DNA from: UBA2108 sp002713215
GTDB lineage: Bacteria; Bacteroidota; Bacteroidia; Flavobacteriales_G; Salibacteraceae
Assembly (NCBI GenBank): GCA_937891015.1
Contig: CALAPY010000003.1
Span: forward strand, 1-63,944
DNA length: 63,944 bases
Reading direction: 5' to 3'
Part shown: in pieces, positions 8,373 through 16,674 of the stretch
How the letters are laid out: each line of letters begins with the position of its first letter
Position numbering within the stretch: position 1 is the first letter of the stretch
Program-made: the position numbers and the translations under genes
The notes under the pieces: model-generated
Databases searched by the model: none
Told to the model about the DNA's origin: nothing
What the model saw: only the letters and a program-made list of their open reading frames with translations

Positions 8373-9962
8373 TTAATTTTTCAATTTTAAAACAGAAACC
8401 TCAGGTTTAATAGGATCAAACATATCGATGGCCTGATCGAGGTATTGTTTTCCATATTCCAGATAATATTCACTAAAATTAAATTGCCTTTCCTGAAAAC
8501 CCCCATTGGGAAATACCTCATCCAAGATTAAATACAATTGATCCAAAAGCGTCTTTTGGTTAATCTTTTCGTGTTTGAGCAATTTCTTCTCCAATTTTTC
8601 AATCAACTTATTGACTTTGGCTTCAGTAGCTTCCACCGATGTTGATAAGGCGGGAGTTACCTTACCCGAAACTTGCTGAATCTCCTGAAATAATTCCTTT
8701 AGTTTTTTTCGCTCATCAACAAATTCAGTTTGATGGTTGCCATGCATTTTCAACAAGCGCTCTTCCAAATCTGTTATTTCAGAAAACAAATCCCGAACTT
8801 TAATTCCCAGTTTTTCCAAACGGGTTACATTGTTTTTTGAAACAACAATCATTGAATTTCTCAACATTAAAATGGGGAGCGGAACCTGAAAAGCCGCAAA
8901 CATTTCCTTTAGCTGGAACCAATAACTTAACTCCCCTGCTCCACCGGTATAGGATAGATTGGGAAGTATTACTTCCTGATAGAGGGGCCTTAGAATCACA
9001 TTTGGACTAAATCGCTCAGGATGTTGATTCAGTTCCTCAAGAACCTCATTCTTGCTCCAGCTTACTTTGTTTTCTACTGTCCTAAAACTATCACCATGTT
9101 TTTCAATTCTAAGTCGATCGCCTTCCTGAAGGTAGAAAAGATTAATATCCCTTGGATTTACCTGGGTTTTATATCCCAGGTCAGTTAGCTTTTTGGAAGT
9201 TTCTGTAACTGAAGAAAATCCAATTTGTTGGTTTAACTCTTCCGCCATGGCAGGAATAAACAATTTCTTCAGCTCTGGGTTATTCGGGTCTAACACCACA
9301 ATACCATATTCGCCTAGAAGTGAATGTACCAGCTTAAAAGTTGCTTCAGACAAATTATTTGATGTGTATGCGTTTTGAAAAAGCCCAAACAACTCCACAC
9401 CTAATTTCCCCTGTCCCAATTCCTGCTCCAATTCGGACAACATTTCGCTCACTTCAGGCTTTATGTCACCTACAGCTCCTTTGGTTGAACTCTGAAAACT
9501 GAATTTTTTATTGTGTAGAAAAAAATGATTGATTTCTTCAAAATCGTGATCTTCTGTCGCCATCCAATAAATAGGAACAAAATCCTTCTCATAGAATTCA
9601 CTTTTGAGTCTATCCGCCAGTTTAACAACCGAAAGAATTTTGTACACAAAGTAAAGAGGCCCTGTAAACAGGCAAATCTGATGTCCGGTGGTAACGGTGT
9701 ATGTATTGTTATTCTTTAGCTGATTTATAAATTCTAATTGCTTCTTCGAACCCTCAACATTCTCATACTGGCGATATAGGGTATCTACCAATACTTGTCT
9801 TTTCTCCGATTCAAATTTTCGTTGTTCTATGGCCTTTCTAAACCCTTCTATTTCTGGTTTATACTCAAAAAATGACTCTAGTTTTTGGTTGTCCAAAACA
9901 TAATCGTTCATCAGTTTTGGCAAGAAATTAATGTCCTTATAATCTATACAGTCAACATCCAT
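8373..9962 (-). CDS. bshC: Bacillithiol biosynthesis cysteine-adding enzyme BshC
   Basis: A 529-residue cytosolic enzyme proposed to add cysteine to glucosaminyl-malate in the last step of bacillithiol synthesis. The nucleotidyltransferase-like core contains the conserved TTGHQ motif (91-95) followed by FTGPLYFVYKILS. The stretch VPIYWMATEDHDFEEINH is another family hallmark. The C-terminal third (about 385-480) is a charged coiled coil, as in known BshC structures. Presence of bshC implies that this organism uses bacillithiol as its low-molecular-weight thiol. It is divergent from nothing; dapF follows upstream on the same strand with its own start. Confidence 0.95.
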   Translation of the reverse strand: MDVDCIDYKDINFLPKLMNDYVLDNQKLESFFEYKPEIEGFRKAIEQRKFESEKRQVLVDTLYRQYENVEGSKKQLEFINQLKNNNTYTVTTGHQICLFTGPLYFVYKILSVVKLADRLKSEFYEKDFVPIYWMATEDHDFEEINHFFLHNKKFSFQSSTKGAVGDIKPEVSEMLSELEQELGQGKLGVELFGLFQNAYTSNNLSEATFKLVHSLLGEYGIVVLDPNNPELKKLFIPAMAEELNQQIGFSSVTETSKKLTDLGYKTQVNPRDINLFYLQEGDRLRIEKHGDSFRTVENKVSWSKNEVLEELNQHPERFSPNVILRPLYQEVILPNLSYTGGAGELSYWFQLKEMFAAFQVPLPILMLRNSMIVVSKNNVTRLEKLGIKVRDLFSEITDLEERLLKMHGNHQTEFVDERKKLKELFQEIQQVSGKVTPALSTSVEATEAKVNKLIEKLEKKLLKHEKINQKTLLDQLYLILDEVFPNGGFQERQFNFSEYYLEYGKQYLDQAIDMFDPIKPEVSVLKLKN

Positions 9963-9966
9963 TCAA

Positions 9967-9974
9967 CAAAAGTA
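9967..9974 (-). promoter_or_regulatory. -7 box for bshC
   Basis: On the minus strand TACTTTTG (TAnnTTTG) ends 4 nt before the bshC ATG at 9962, another possible leaderless start. Confidence 0.55.
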
Positions 9975-10005
9975 AGCCGTGTCTATTCGGAAATGGTTAG
10001 CCATG

Positions 10006-10779
10006 CTACAATTCAATATTACCATGAAACGCTTGTTCGGCAGGACCTTTAAGCCATATATTTTCAAAACCCGATGCTGTTCGTGTATAGCTCACTTCAA
10101 GTTCACCACCTTCGGCCTTTATTTTGGACATTCCCTTATGTGTGTTTTTTCCAAGCAACTCGGCAACCAGTGCAACTGCAGTAACTCCTGTCCCACATGC
10201 TAATGTCTCATTTTCTACACCGCGTTCGTAGGTTCTCAATCGAAGTTGTCCTGGGTTAAATTCAACAAAATTCACATTGGTACCTTCATCCTGAAACCTG
10301 GAACTGTATCGAATCTTGTGCGCTTCCTGAACAATATCCAGATCACCAATATTTCCACTATCAACTACGTAATGTGGAGAACCAGTATCCAGGAAAAAAT
10401 CGTTTCGGATCGATTCAACCGAATGCACATCAATCATTTTTAGATCAATCAACTCTCCTTCAATTTTAGCTTCATGCATTCCATCGATCGCAAGAAACTC
10501 CAATTCATTGTTATCAACCAGGCCCAGGAAATTTGCAAAAGCAGTAAAACATCGTCCACCGTTTCCACACATTGAACTTGAATGTCCATCGGAATTGAAA
10601 TAAACCATTTCCAATTGCGATCCCATATTGCGCAGTAAGATCAAACCATCAGCGCCAATTCCAAATCGTCTGTCACACAGTTTCTCGATCAGTTGATTAT
10701 CAGTTTCATCAAATTTGTTTTGACGATCATCCACCATCACAAAATCATTTCCAGCTCCCTGATACTTCCAAAATTCCAT
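10006..10779 (-). CDS. dapF: Diaminopimelate epimerase
   Basis: It converts LL- to meso-diaminopimelate for peptidoglycan and lysine synthesis in the cytosol. The 257-residue protein shows both catalytic cysteines in their usual settings: Cys71 in MCGNGGRC and Cys195 in LACGTGVTA. The N-terminal YQGAGNDFVMVD and GADGLILL motifs are also present. It lies upstream of bshC on the same strand, separated by 43 nt that include the bshC promoter box, so the two may be expressed separately. Confidence 0.97.
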   Translation of the reverse strand: MEFWKYQGAGNDFVMVDDRQNKFDETDNQLIEKLCDRRFGIGADGLILLRNMGSQLEMVYFNSDGHSSSMCGNGGRCFTAFANFLGLVDNNELEFLAIDGMHEAKIEGELIDLKMIDVHSVESIRNDFFLDTGSPHYVVDSGNIGDLDIVQEAHKIRYSSRFQDEGTNVNFVEFNPGQLRLRTYERGVENETLACGTGVTAVALVAELLGKNTHKGMSKIKAEGGELEVSYTRTASGFENIWLKGPAEQAFHGNIEL

Positions 10780-10979
10780 CTATCGCTTCTAATAATCGAC
10801 GCTAAAATTAAGTTTTTTTAGATGGTTTAGCGGGATTTAACATCCGGTATAAGATTTGTAAATTCTAATTTTACATTCTGAATATCAGCGTGTTAACAAA
10901 AGTTAACCTGAATTAGTGAACTCAGATTAAGGAATGGAGTTATTAATGTATCGGTATCAAACTAAAACAAATTAAAAAA

Positions 10980-12419
10980 ATGAGAAAAATTATTGTCCCT
11001 TTAAGTAGTGCCTTTATTGGAGGATTAATTGCCGTAGCTTCTTTTAGTCATTTACAAAAGCCACAGGTGGTAACTGAACGTATTGTTCAGCAACCCGCGG
11101 TGCATTCCCAGCAGGTGAGATTTGCCGAGGCTGGTAATTGTGCCAATGACCTAAGCGCCGCCGCTGAAAAGTCACTCGAATCAGTGGTTCATGTACGGAT
11201 GGTTTTTCAAGGTCAACAACCGGCTACCCTATTTGACCTGTTTTATGGTAACACTCAACCGATGCCAGCGGAAGGAACCGGTTCCGGTGTAATTATTTCT
11301 GAAGACGGATATATCGTAACTAATCACCATGTGGTCGATGGTGCTCAGGAAATTCAGATTACCCTTCATAACCGGGATGTGTATAATGCCAAGATTATTG
11401 GGTCTGACCCTTCAACGGATTTAGCACTTATTAAAATTGAAGCCGAAGGCTTACCCTTCCTAAGCTATGCCAATTCAGAAGATGTGAAAGTAGGTGAATG
11501 GGTATTGGCCGTAGGGAATCCATTTAACCTCAACTCAACAGTAACTGCAGGAATTATTAGCGCAAAAGGAAGGGACATAAATATACTTCGAGCGAACCCA
11601 CAATCAGGAATAAGCCCTGTGGAATCTTTTATACAAACCGATGCAGTAGTTAATCCGGGCAATAGTGGTGGCGCATTGGTAAATACCGCTGGTGACCTGA
11701 TTGGAATTAATGCAGCGATCAAATCCAATACCGGATCATTCATTGGTTATTCTTTCGCTATTCCTTCCAACATTACCCGAAAAGTGGTACAGGATATCAT
11801 GGAATTCGGATCGGTTCAACGTGCTTTTTTGGGTGTTTCCATCCGCAATTTGAATAGCCAGTTGATAAGCGAAAAAAGCTTAACCCATAAAGATGGAGTT
11901 TACGTTGCGGGTTTGGCAGAAAAAGGTGCGGCCAAACAATCGGACCTTAAATCGGGTGATGTAATTACCAAAATAAATGGAAAGACGGTAAACACGGTTG
12001 CAGAATTGCAGGAACAAGTAAGTAGTTATCGCCCCGGAGATGAAATCTCCGTGACATTTCTACGAAATAATGAAGAGCAAAGCACCAAACTCGTTTTGAG
12101 AAATCAACATGGAAATACAGACGTTATTGAAAAAGCAGAATTAGATCTTACAGCTTCCTTAGGGGCTGATTTTGAGACTGCTACTAACAAAATGAAGAAC
12201 CGGTTAGGCATCTCCTACGGGGTACAGGTTATGAACCTTAGGCCCGGAAAAATGATGAAAGCAGGGGTAAAAGAAAAATTTATTATTAGAAAAGTTGATG
12301 GAAAAAGGGTAAACACGCCCAACGATTTAATAAATGCCTTGTCAGGTAAATCAGGAGGCGTTCTTTTTGAGGGAATTTATCCCAATGGAAGGCAAGCCTA
12401 CTATGGCATAGGGTTATAA
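10980..12419 (+). CDS. HtrA/Deg-family periplasmic serine protease
   Basis: A 479-residue periplasmic protease/chaperone of the Do/DegP family that degrades misfolded envelope proteins. An N-terminal signal anchor (about 3-22) is followed by a trypsin-like domain with the triad His117 (TNHHVVDG), Asp147 (STDLALIK) and Ser229 (NPGNSGGAL). A PDZ domain starts near 285 (AFLGVSIRNL...). A shorter second PDZ-like segment near 400-479 includes VMNLRPGKMMKAGVKEKFII. The ATG at 10980 follows an A-rich leader. The primary sigma factor gene begins 60 nt downstream, which links envelope stress and the housekeeping sigma factor at least by position. Confidence 0.94.
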   Translation: MRKIIVPLSSAFIGGLIAVASFSHLQKPQVVTERIVQQPAVHSQQVRFAEAGNCANDLSAAAEKSLESVVHVRMVFQGQQPATLFDLFYGNTQPMPAEGTGSGVIISEDGYIVTNHHVVDGAQEIQITLHNRDVYNAKIIGSDPSTDLALIKIEAEGLPFLSYANSEDVKVGEWVLAVGNPFNLNSTVTAGIISAKGRDINILRANPQSGISPVESFIQTDAVVNPGNSGGALVNTAGDLIGINAAIKSNTGSFIGYSFAIPSNITRKVVQDIMEFGSVQRAFLGVSIRNLNSQLISEKSLTHKDGVYVAGLAEKGAAKQSDLKSGDVITKINGKTVNTVAELQEQVSSYRPGDEISVTFLRNNEEQSTKLVLRNQHGNTDVIEKAELDLTASLGADFETATNKMKNRLGISYGVQVMNLRPGKMMKAGVKEKFIIRKVDGKRVNTPNDLINALSGKSGGVLFEGIYPNGRQAYYGIGL

Positions 12420-12479
12420 AAAGGGTAAATCAGATTGCATCAGGTGATCGTTGAATGTTAACTTAAACGTGAAAAAGAA

Positions 12480-13343
12480 ATGAGACAGCTGAAGATTACC
12501 AAGTCGATCACTAACAGACAGGATAAGTCGCTAGACAAATACTTGTCTGATATTAGCCGTGAAGAAATGATTACGGCTGAGGAAGAGGTTGCCCTGGCGG
12601 TCCGAATTAAAGAAGGTGACGAAAGGGCATTGGACAAATTGGTTAAAGCAAACCTGCGGTTTGTTGTATCCGTGTCTAAACAATACCAAAACCAGGGATT
12701 GAGTTTGCCCGATTTGATCAATGAAGGAAACTTAGGGCTAATAAAAGCGGCTGGACGTTTTGACGAAACCCGTGGATTTAAATTTATTTCTTACGCTGTA
12801 TGGTGGATTCGACAATCCATTCTTCAGGCGCTAGCCGACCAGGCTCGTATAGTGCGTCTACCCCTCAACCAGGTAGGTTCATTATCCAAAATAAACAAAA
12901 GCTATTCAAGACTAGAGCAGGAACTGGAACGTCCTCCTTCCGCATCTGAAATTGCAGATCATCTGGAAATGGGGTCAGACAAGGTGATGGCTACCATGAA
13001 AATATCAAGCAGACATGTTTCGGTAGATGCGCCTTTGAGAGAAGGCGAAGATTTTTCTATGATTGACATACTACCAAACAAAGACAATGGCAGAACGGAT
13101 GGTTATTTAATCAAGGAAAGTCTTGCCCTGGAAATTGAACGATCGTTAACTACCTTATCCGAACGCGAACGAGAAGTGATTCACCTGTTTTACGGCATTG
13201 GTGGAGTGAAAGAACATACGCTGGATGAAATAGGAGCTATGTTTGATCTTACCCGCGAAAGAGTAAGACAATTAAAAGAAAAGGCTATCAGGCGATTGAG
13301 GCAAAAATCGAGAAGCAAATTGCTGAAAGAATACTTAGGGTAA
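12480..13343 (+). CDS. rpoD: Primary RNA polymerase sigma factor RpoD/SigA (Bacteroidota short form)
   Basis: The housekeeping sigma factor that directs RNA polymerase to TAnnTTTG promoters. At 287 residues it lacks region 1.1, as is normal in Bacteroidota. Region 1.2 begins at about 20 (LDKYLSDISREEMITAEEEV). Region 2 contains DLINEGNLGLIKAAGRFD and FISYAVWWIRQSI. Region 3 covers about 140-205, and region 4 ends with a DLTRERVRQLKEKAIRRLR helix-turn-helix. The gene follows htrA and is followed by a strong terminator that overlaps the putative promoter of the GAPDH gene. Confidence 0.96.
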   Translation: MRQLKITKSITNRQDKSLDKYLSDISREEMITAEEEVALAVRIKEGDERALDKLVKANLRFVVSVSKQYQNQGLSLPDLINEGNLGLIKAAGRFDETRGFKFISYAVWWIRQSILQALADQARIVRLPLNQVGSLSKINKSYSRLEQELERPPSASEIADHLEMGSDKVMATMKISSRHVSVDAPLREGEDFSMIDILPNKDNGRTDGYLIKESLALEIERSLTTLSEREREVIHLFYGIGGVKEHTLDEIGAMFDLTRERVRQLKEKAIRRLRQKSRSKLLKEYLG

Positions 13344-13393
13344 ATCTGAACATTTCAGCGTACAAATCTGCCGGTGTCTTGGCAAAAAAGAAC

Positions 13394-13401
13394 TACTTTT
13401 G
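13394..13401 (+). promoter_or_regulatory. -7 box for the GAPDH gene
   Basis: TACTTTTG matches TAnnTTTG. The predicted start site would be at about 13405-13408, at the foot of the hairpin described next. Confidence 0.5.
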
Positions 13402-13403
13402 CA

Positions 13404-13438
13404 GCGTCTTTTTCGAGGAGGAAAAAGGCGCTTTTTTT
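13404..13438 (+). terminator. Strong hairpin with U-tract between rpoD and gap
   Basis: An 11-bp stem (13404-13414 with 13421-13431, one G-U pair) and a six-base loop GAGGAG are followed by seven T. It looks like the rpoD terminator. The predicted gap promoter ends just before it, so it may instead form the 5' end of the gap mRNA. Confidence 0.75.
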
Positions 13439-13458
13439 ATAATAAAATTTCAATAAAA

Positions 13459-14922
13459 ATGTCAGAGTCAAATACAACGGTTGCTAAGTATAGTAAGACA
13501 TTAGACGAGCATCTTGAAAAAGAGAGAGCGGCTATTGAACTAATCGCAGCGGTTGGCACTTTAATGTACGAAAAACAAGTTGAGTTGGTTTTATTCAGAA
13601 ATCACTTGCTTGATCACAGTTCATCTGAAATATTAAGACTGCACAAGTATGCTGGTAAGGTGGTTGAAAAGCCCATCAACGTCAGGCATTCTTCACGCCT
13701 TGCAAAACTGCTTTGCGAAATGGATTTGGCTCCCGCCAAAATTGACATAGGAAAGCTTAGTTACGAGTATGGCCAGGAGCAAAACAATTATGCTTCAAAG
13801 CAAGATTTTCTAAATGACAAATTGGGTAATATCATTGCTAACGGCGATAACCACATTGAGCCGGTCGACGTTGTATTGTATGGTTTTGGTCGTATTGGTA
13901 GATTAGCAGCTCGTGAGTTGGTAAAACAAGCCGGTAAGGGACAGCAATTGAGATTAAGAGCTATCGTTACCAGAACAGTAAATGACGCACAAATTTTAAA
14001 GCGTGCTGCTCTTCTCCAAAACGATTCAGTTCATGGGCCATTTGAAGGAACGGTAGATGTTGATTTGGAAAACAGATGCATTGTTCTAAATGGTCAGCAA
14101 ATTCACATCATAGAAGCAAAACAACCTGAAGATCCTGACTATACGGCTTATGGAATTCACGATTGTTTATTGATTGACAACACGGGTGTATTTACAAACC
14201 GTGAGGCGCTTTCAAGACACACCCAGGCAAAAGGGGTACATAAAGTATTATTGACTGCTCCGGGTAAAGAAATTCCAAATATTGTTTATGCTATTAATCA
14301 AGATACGGTTAACATAGATACAGAAACAATATACTCGGCAGCCTCTTGTACTACCAATGCAATTAGTCCTGTACTAAAAGTAATTGAAGACAAATTGGGC
14401 GTTGAAAAAGGACACATTGAAACGGTTCATGCTTACACCAACGATCAAAACTTGTTGGACAACATGCACAAGAAACCACGTCGTGGTCGTTCTGCTGCCA
14501 TTAACATGGTAATTACTTCTACCGGTGCCGGAAAAGCGGTAACCAAGGTAATTCCAAGTTTTGAAAATAAATTAACTGCAAATGCGGTTCGTGTTCCTAC
14601 TCCAAATGGATCATTGGCGATTTTAAGTCTTTCGGTTAATAAGGAAACTACGCGAGACGAAGTAAACGCTTTATTAAAAAGCGCTGCTTTAGAAGGTAAC
14701 CTGGTTAATCAGATTTTCTTCTCCATGGACGAAGAAATGGTTTCTAACGATATCATTGGTAACACTTGTTGTTCGGTATTCGATTCTCCTGCTACTATTG
14801 TAAGCAACGATGGTAAGAACATCATTCTTTATGTATGGTACGACAATGAGTTTGGTTACACCAAACAGGTGATTCGCTTAGCGAAGTATATTGCTAAGGT
14901 TAGAAGGCTGCATTACTACTAG
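13459..14922 (+). CDS. Glyceraldehyde-3-phosphate dehydrogenase, long N-terminally extended type
   Basis: A glycolytic/gluconeogenic NAD(P)-dependent dehydrogenase of 487 residues. The start is set at the ATG at 13459; an in-frame ATG at 13399 lies inside the terminator and promoter and is rejected. A helical extension of about 130 residues precedes the Rossmann motif YGFGRIGR (141-148). The catalytic Cys297 sits in SAASCTTNAISP and the catalytic His324 in ETVHAYTND. Classical GAPDH is about 335 residues; I recall extended forms in Bacteroidota but cannot check. The function of the extension is unknown. A textbook terminator follows. Confidence 0.93.
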   Translation: MSESNTTVAKYSKTLDEHLEKERAAIELIAAVGTLMYEKQVELVLFRNHLLDHSSSEILRLHKYAGKVVEKPINVRHSSRLAKLLCEMDLAPAKIDIGKLSYEYGQEQNNYASKQDFLNDKLGNIIANGDNHIEPVDVVLYGFGRIGRLAARELVKQAGKGQQLRLRAIVTRTVNDAQILKRAALLQNDSVHGPFEGTVDVDLENRCIVLNGQQIHIIEAKQPEDPDYTAYGIHDCLLIDNTGVFTNREALSRHTQAKGVHKVLLTAPGKEIPNIVYAINQDTVNIDTETIYSAASCTTNAISPVLKVIEDKLGVEKGHIETVHAYTNDQNLLDNMHKKPRRGRSAAINMVITSTGAGKAVTKVIPSFENKLTANAVRVPTPNGSLAILSLSVNKETTRDEVNALLKSAALEGNLVNQIFFSMDEEMVSNDIIGNTCCSVFDSPATIVSNDGKNIILYVWYDNEFGYTKQVIRLAKYIAKVRRLHYY

Positions 14923-14945
14923 AGAATAAGAACATAATTTTCTTG

Positions 14946-14979
14946 AAAAGCCCTATCGAACAATCGGTAGGGCTTTTTT
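14946..14979 (+). terminator. Intrinsic terminator of the GAPDH gene
   Basis: A 13-bp stem (AAAAGCCCTATCG with CGGTAGGGCTTTT, one G-T pair), a loop AACAAT and a terminal T run. The A-tract on the 5' side makes it potentially bidirectional. Confidence 0.92.
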
Positions 14980-15174
14980 ATGCTCCATGTTTAAGAACAT
15001 TCATGAAAACATTTATTAATTCTCACAAATTTGACTACTTAGACGAATTTCAAAGATTTTCGCAGAGCCAATGAAAGCTCACCGGAATTGCGTCTTCCGA
15101 AGGAAGAAAGAGTATGAAGGTGAAAGCTGGAATGTTAGCGGAGCTAGGCTCCTTGAAAATCTGAAAAAGCACTT

Positions 15175-15262
15175 TTGATTTCTTTTAGGGCTTTGGCCAA
15201 AAGAAATTGCCTAGCCTGCATCGCCTTCGCGTAGCTTCAGCGGAGCAAGGCATGAGGCGGCG
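15175..15262 (+). repeat. Dispersed intergenic repeat family 2, copy 2
   Basis: It matches 7308-7400 over CATCGCCTT(C/T)GCGTAGC and TTCAGCGGAGCAAGGC. Its end, GCATGAGGCG, agrees better with the inverted copy at 57778-57822. Confidence 0.7.
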
Positions 15263-15570
15263 CGAAGCAGCAAACTTTATTATTTAGGGATAATAGAATC
15301 CCCACACTGTTCTTTAATAGTGCCTTTATTATGTAGGTTATTAATTTTTCGCTCATGCCACGGGCATCGTTTACTCTTCTTGGCTGCATTTGATCCTTGA
15401 CGCTTTTGCAAAAAGCTAAATTGCTACGCTTTCGGCTTACCAATTTCCCGGATAAAATAAGGCCTTCGAAGAGCAAACTGGTAGGTTGTTTTACCAAAAG
15501 AATCTATTAAAGAGTGACAAGATAAAGACAATCCATTACTAAGTTTAAAGGAGCCAGTTTTATGAAAAAA

Positions 15571-15598
15571 CTAAATGTAAAATATTTTTTACATTTAG
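15571..15598. promoter_or_regulatory. Perfect 12-bp inverted repeat, likely operator
   Basis: CTAAATGTAAAA, a four-base spacer, then its exact reverse complement. It lies just upstream of the -7 box TAACTTTG (15610-15617) for the membrane-protein/XRE pair, which suggests autoregulation by the XRE protein (inference). Confidence 0.65.
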
Positions 15599-15609
15599 TA
15601 AAATATTAT

Positions 15610-15617
15610 TAACTTTG
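15610..15617 (+). promoter_or_regulatory. -7 box for the membrane protein / XRE pair
   Basis: TAACTTTG is an exact TAnnTTTG match 27 nt before the ATG at 15645 and 11 nt after the palindrome, a position where a bound repressor would block polymerase. Confidence 0.65.
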
Positions 15618-15644
15618 CGTCAATTATTTTTAACACGCTAAAAA

Positions 15645-16091
15645 ATGTCATTTCAGGAGAAAAAGAGTTTGGTAACCATGTTGGCTACCGTGATTATTGT
15701 TGGTTTCTATTGCATATACGTCTTCGGGATCCATAGCGAACAAAGCCTAAACCCAGACATTGACTTTCAATTCTGGGGAATAACCGCCTTACTTATACTA
15801 CCCACCATTATTGTGGTAAACATCATCAGTCATATCCTCTTCGGTATTTTCTATACCATTACCGCCAACGAAAAACCAACCTACGATACGGACGAACGCG
15901 ATAAACTCGTTGAACTCCGATCCAATCAAAACTCCTTTATGGTATTCACCTTTGGGTATATGTTGAGCATGGTCTCTTTAGCCCTGGGGTGGCCCGCCTA
16001 CTATCTGTTTAATATTCTGATCATATCACAATTGCTTAGTTCAATTATGTGGAGTGCCTCTAATTTCTATTACTACAAGCGAGGATTTTAA
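15645..16091 (+). CDS. Four-helix inner-membrane protein paired with an XRE regulator
   Basis: A 148-residue protein with four predicted transmembrane helices (about 9-27, 43-65, 99-117, 121-140) and a charged cytosolic loop in the middle (NEKPTYDTDERDKLVELRSNQN). It resembles the small DUF2178-like membrane proteins often encoded next to a short XRE regulator. The regulator gene starts one nucleotide after its stop, so the two are one transcription unit. I cannot assign a biochemical role. It may be a target of the repressor, a sensor for it, or an unrelated membrane protein. Confidence 0.7.
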   Translation: MSFQEKKSLVTMLATVIIVGFYCIYVFGIHSEQSLNPDIDFQFWGITALLILPTIIVVNIISHILFGIFYTITANEKPTYDTDERDKLVELRSNQNSFMVFTFGYMLSMVSLALGWPAYYLFNILIISQLLSSIMWSASNFYYYKRGF

Positions 16092-16092
16092 T

Positions 16093-16329
16093 ATGGGAAA
16101 ACTTCAGATCAATAACGAAATTAGAAAGCTGCGTTTCCTGGCTGATGAAATGACTCAGCAGGAACTGGCGGATAAGGTTGGTGTTACCCGGCAAACCATA
16201 GTTGCCATTGAAAAATCGAAATACTCTCCAACGCTTGAGTTGGCCTTTCGTATTGCATATGTATTTGGCACTACCCTTGACCAGGTTTTTAATTATGTAC
16301 CCGACGAAAAAATGAAAAAAAGCTGTTAG
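16093..16329 (+). CDS. XRE-family helix-turn-helix regulator
   Basis: A 78-residue DNA-binding protein consisting of little more than a Cro/C1-type helix-turn-helix (about 8-62: NEIRKLRFLADEMTQQELAD, KVGVTRQTIVAIEKSKYSPT, LELAFRIAYVFGTTLDQVF). The start is the ATG at 16093, one base after the stop of the membrane-protein gene; an upstream in-frame start would lie inside that gene. The palindrome at 15571-15598 is the obvious candidate operator. It resembles the regulators that accompany small membrane proteins rather than phage repressors, because it lacks a C-terminal oligomerisation domain. Confidence 0.85.
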   Translation: MGKLQINNEIRKLRFLADEMTQQELADKVGVTRQTIVAIEKSKYSPTLELAFRIAYVFGTTLDQVFNYVPDEKMKKSC

Positions 16330-16357
16330 CGAATATTTTTGAACTCAATTAAATAAG

Positions 16358-16576
16358 ATGAACTTAATAATACTCAAAACCAATCTTAGGGATGAGCTTC
16401 AGGTAGAAAGCATTCAATCGGTCTTGAGCACTCACCCTCATATATCGGATTGGTCGGTCGATACAGAAGACATTGACAATGTACTTCGCATTGAAGCCAA
16501 AAACATGCTCACAGAAGAGGACGTTATCCAACTGATCCAAGCCCATGGATTTAGTTGTGAGGTATTGCCGAATTAA
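16358..16576 (+). CDS. Small HMA-like alpha/beta protein without metal-binding cysteines
   Basis: A 72-residue protein whose pattern (LIILKTNLRDELQVESIQSVL, WSVDTEDIDNVLRIEA, EDVIQLIQAHGFSCEVL) fits the beta-alpha-beta-beta-alpha-beta fold of heavy-metal-associated domains. The CxxC motif is absent; the only cysteine is near the C-terminus. Similar proteins in Bacteroidota are usually annotated as HMA-domain or hypothetical. It starts 28 nt after the XRE gene and may belong to that transcript. Fold assignment is moderate; function unknown. Confidence 0.6.
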   Translation: MNLIILKTNLRDELQVESIQSVLSTHPHISDWSVDTEDIDNVLRIEAKNMLTEEDVIQLIQAHGFSCEVLPN

Positions 16577-16645
16577 CCCTTTAATTATTACGTGTCCAAA
16601 AGTTTTCGCGCGATGGCGTGGCCAGCATCACCTAAGTTATTTACC

Positions 16646-16674
16646 TGCTACACCTTTTGTAAATGGGTGTAGCA
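16646..16674. repeat. Inverted pair of array cores
   Basis: TGCTACACC (16646-16654) and GGTGTAGCA (16666-16674) form a perfect 9-bp inverted repeat with an 11-nt loop, followed by an A-rich run. This is the only array core found on the opposite strand. Confidence 0.75.

Larger units (their letters stand above)
14980..15644. other. Repeat-rich spacer at the left edge of the accessory segment
   Basis: No supported gene. It contains family-2 repeat material (15175-15262) and other mosaic sequence resembling parts of the 6.8-7.5 kb spacer, then a perfect palindrome and a -7 box for the membrane-protein/XRE pair. An 86-codon minus-strand frame at 15237-15497 overlaps the repeat and is not credible. 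Confidence 0.6.

Noticed and set aside
13399..13458. ATG at 13399 as the GAPDH start
   Set aside because: It falls inside the promoter box and the terminator hairpin, and the residues do not match the family N-terminus.
15237..15497. An 86-codon minus-strand frame
   Set aside because: It overlaps repeat material, has no ribosome-binding context and no protein-like pattern.
15645..16329. Membrane protein plus XRE gene as a toxin-antitoxin pair
   Set aside because: The membrane protein has four full helices, unlike small toxins, and nothing shows toxicity; a regulator/sensor pair is simpler.
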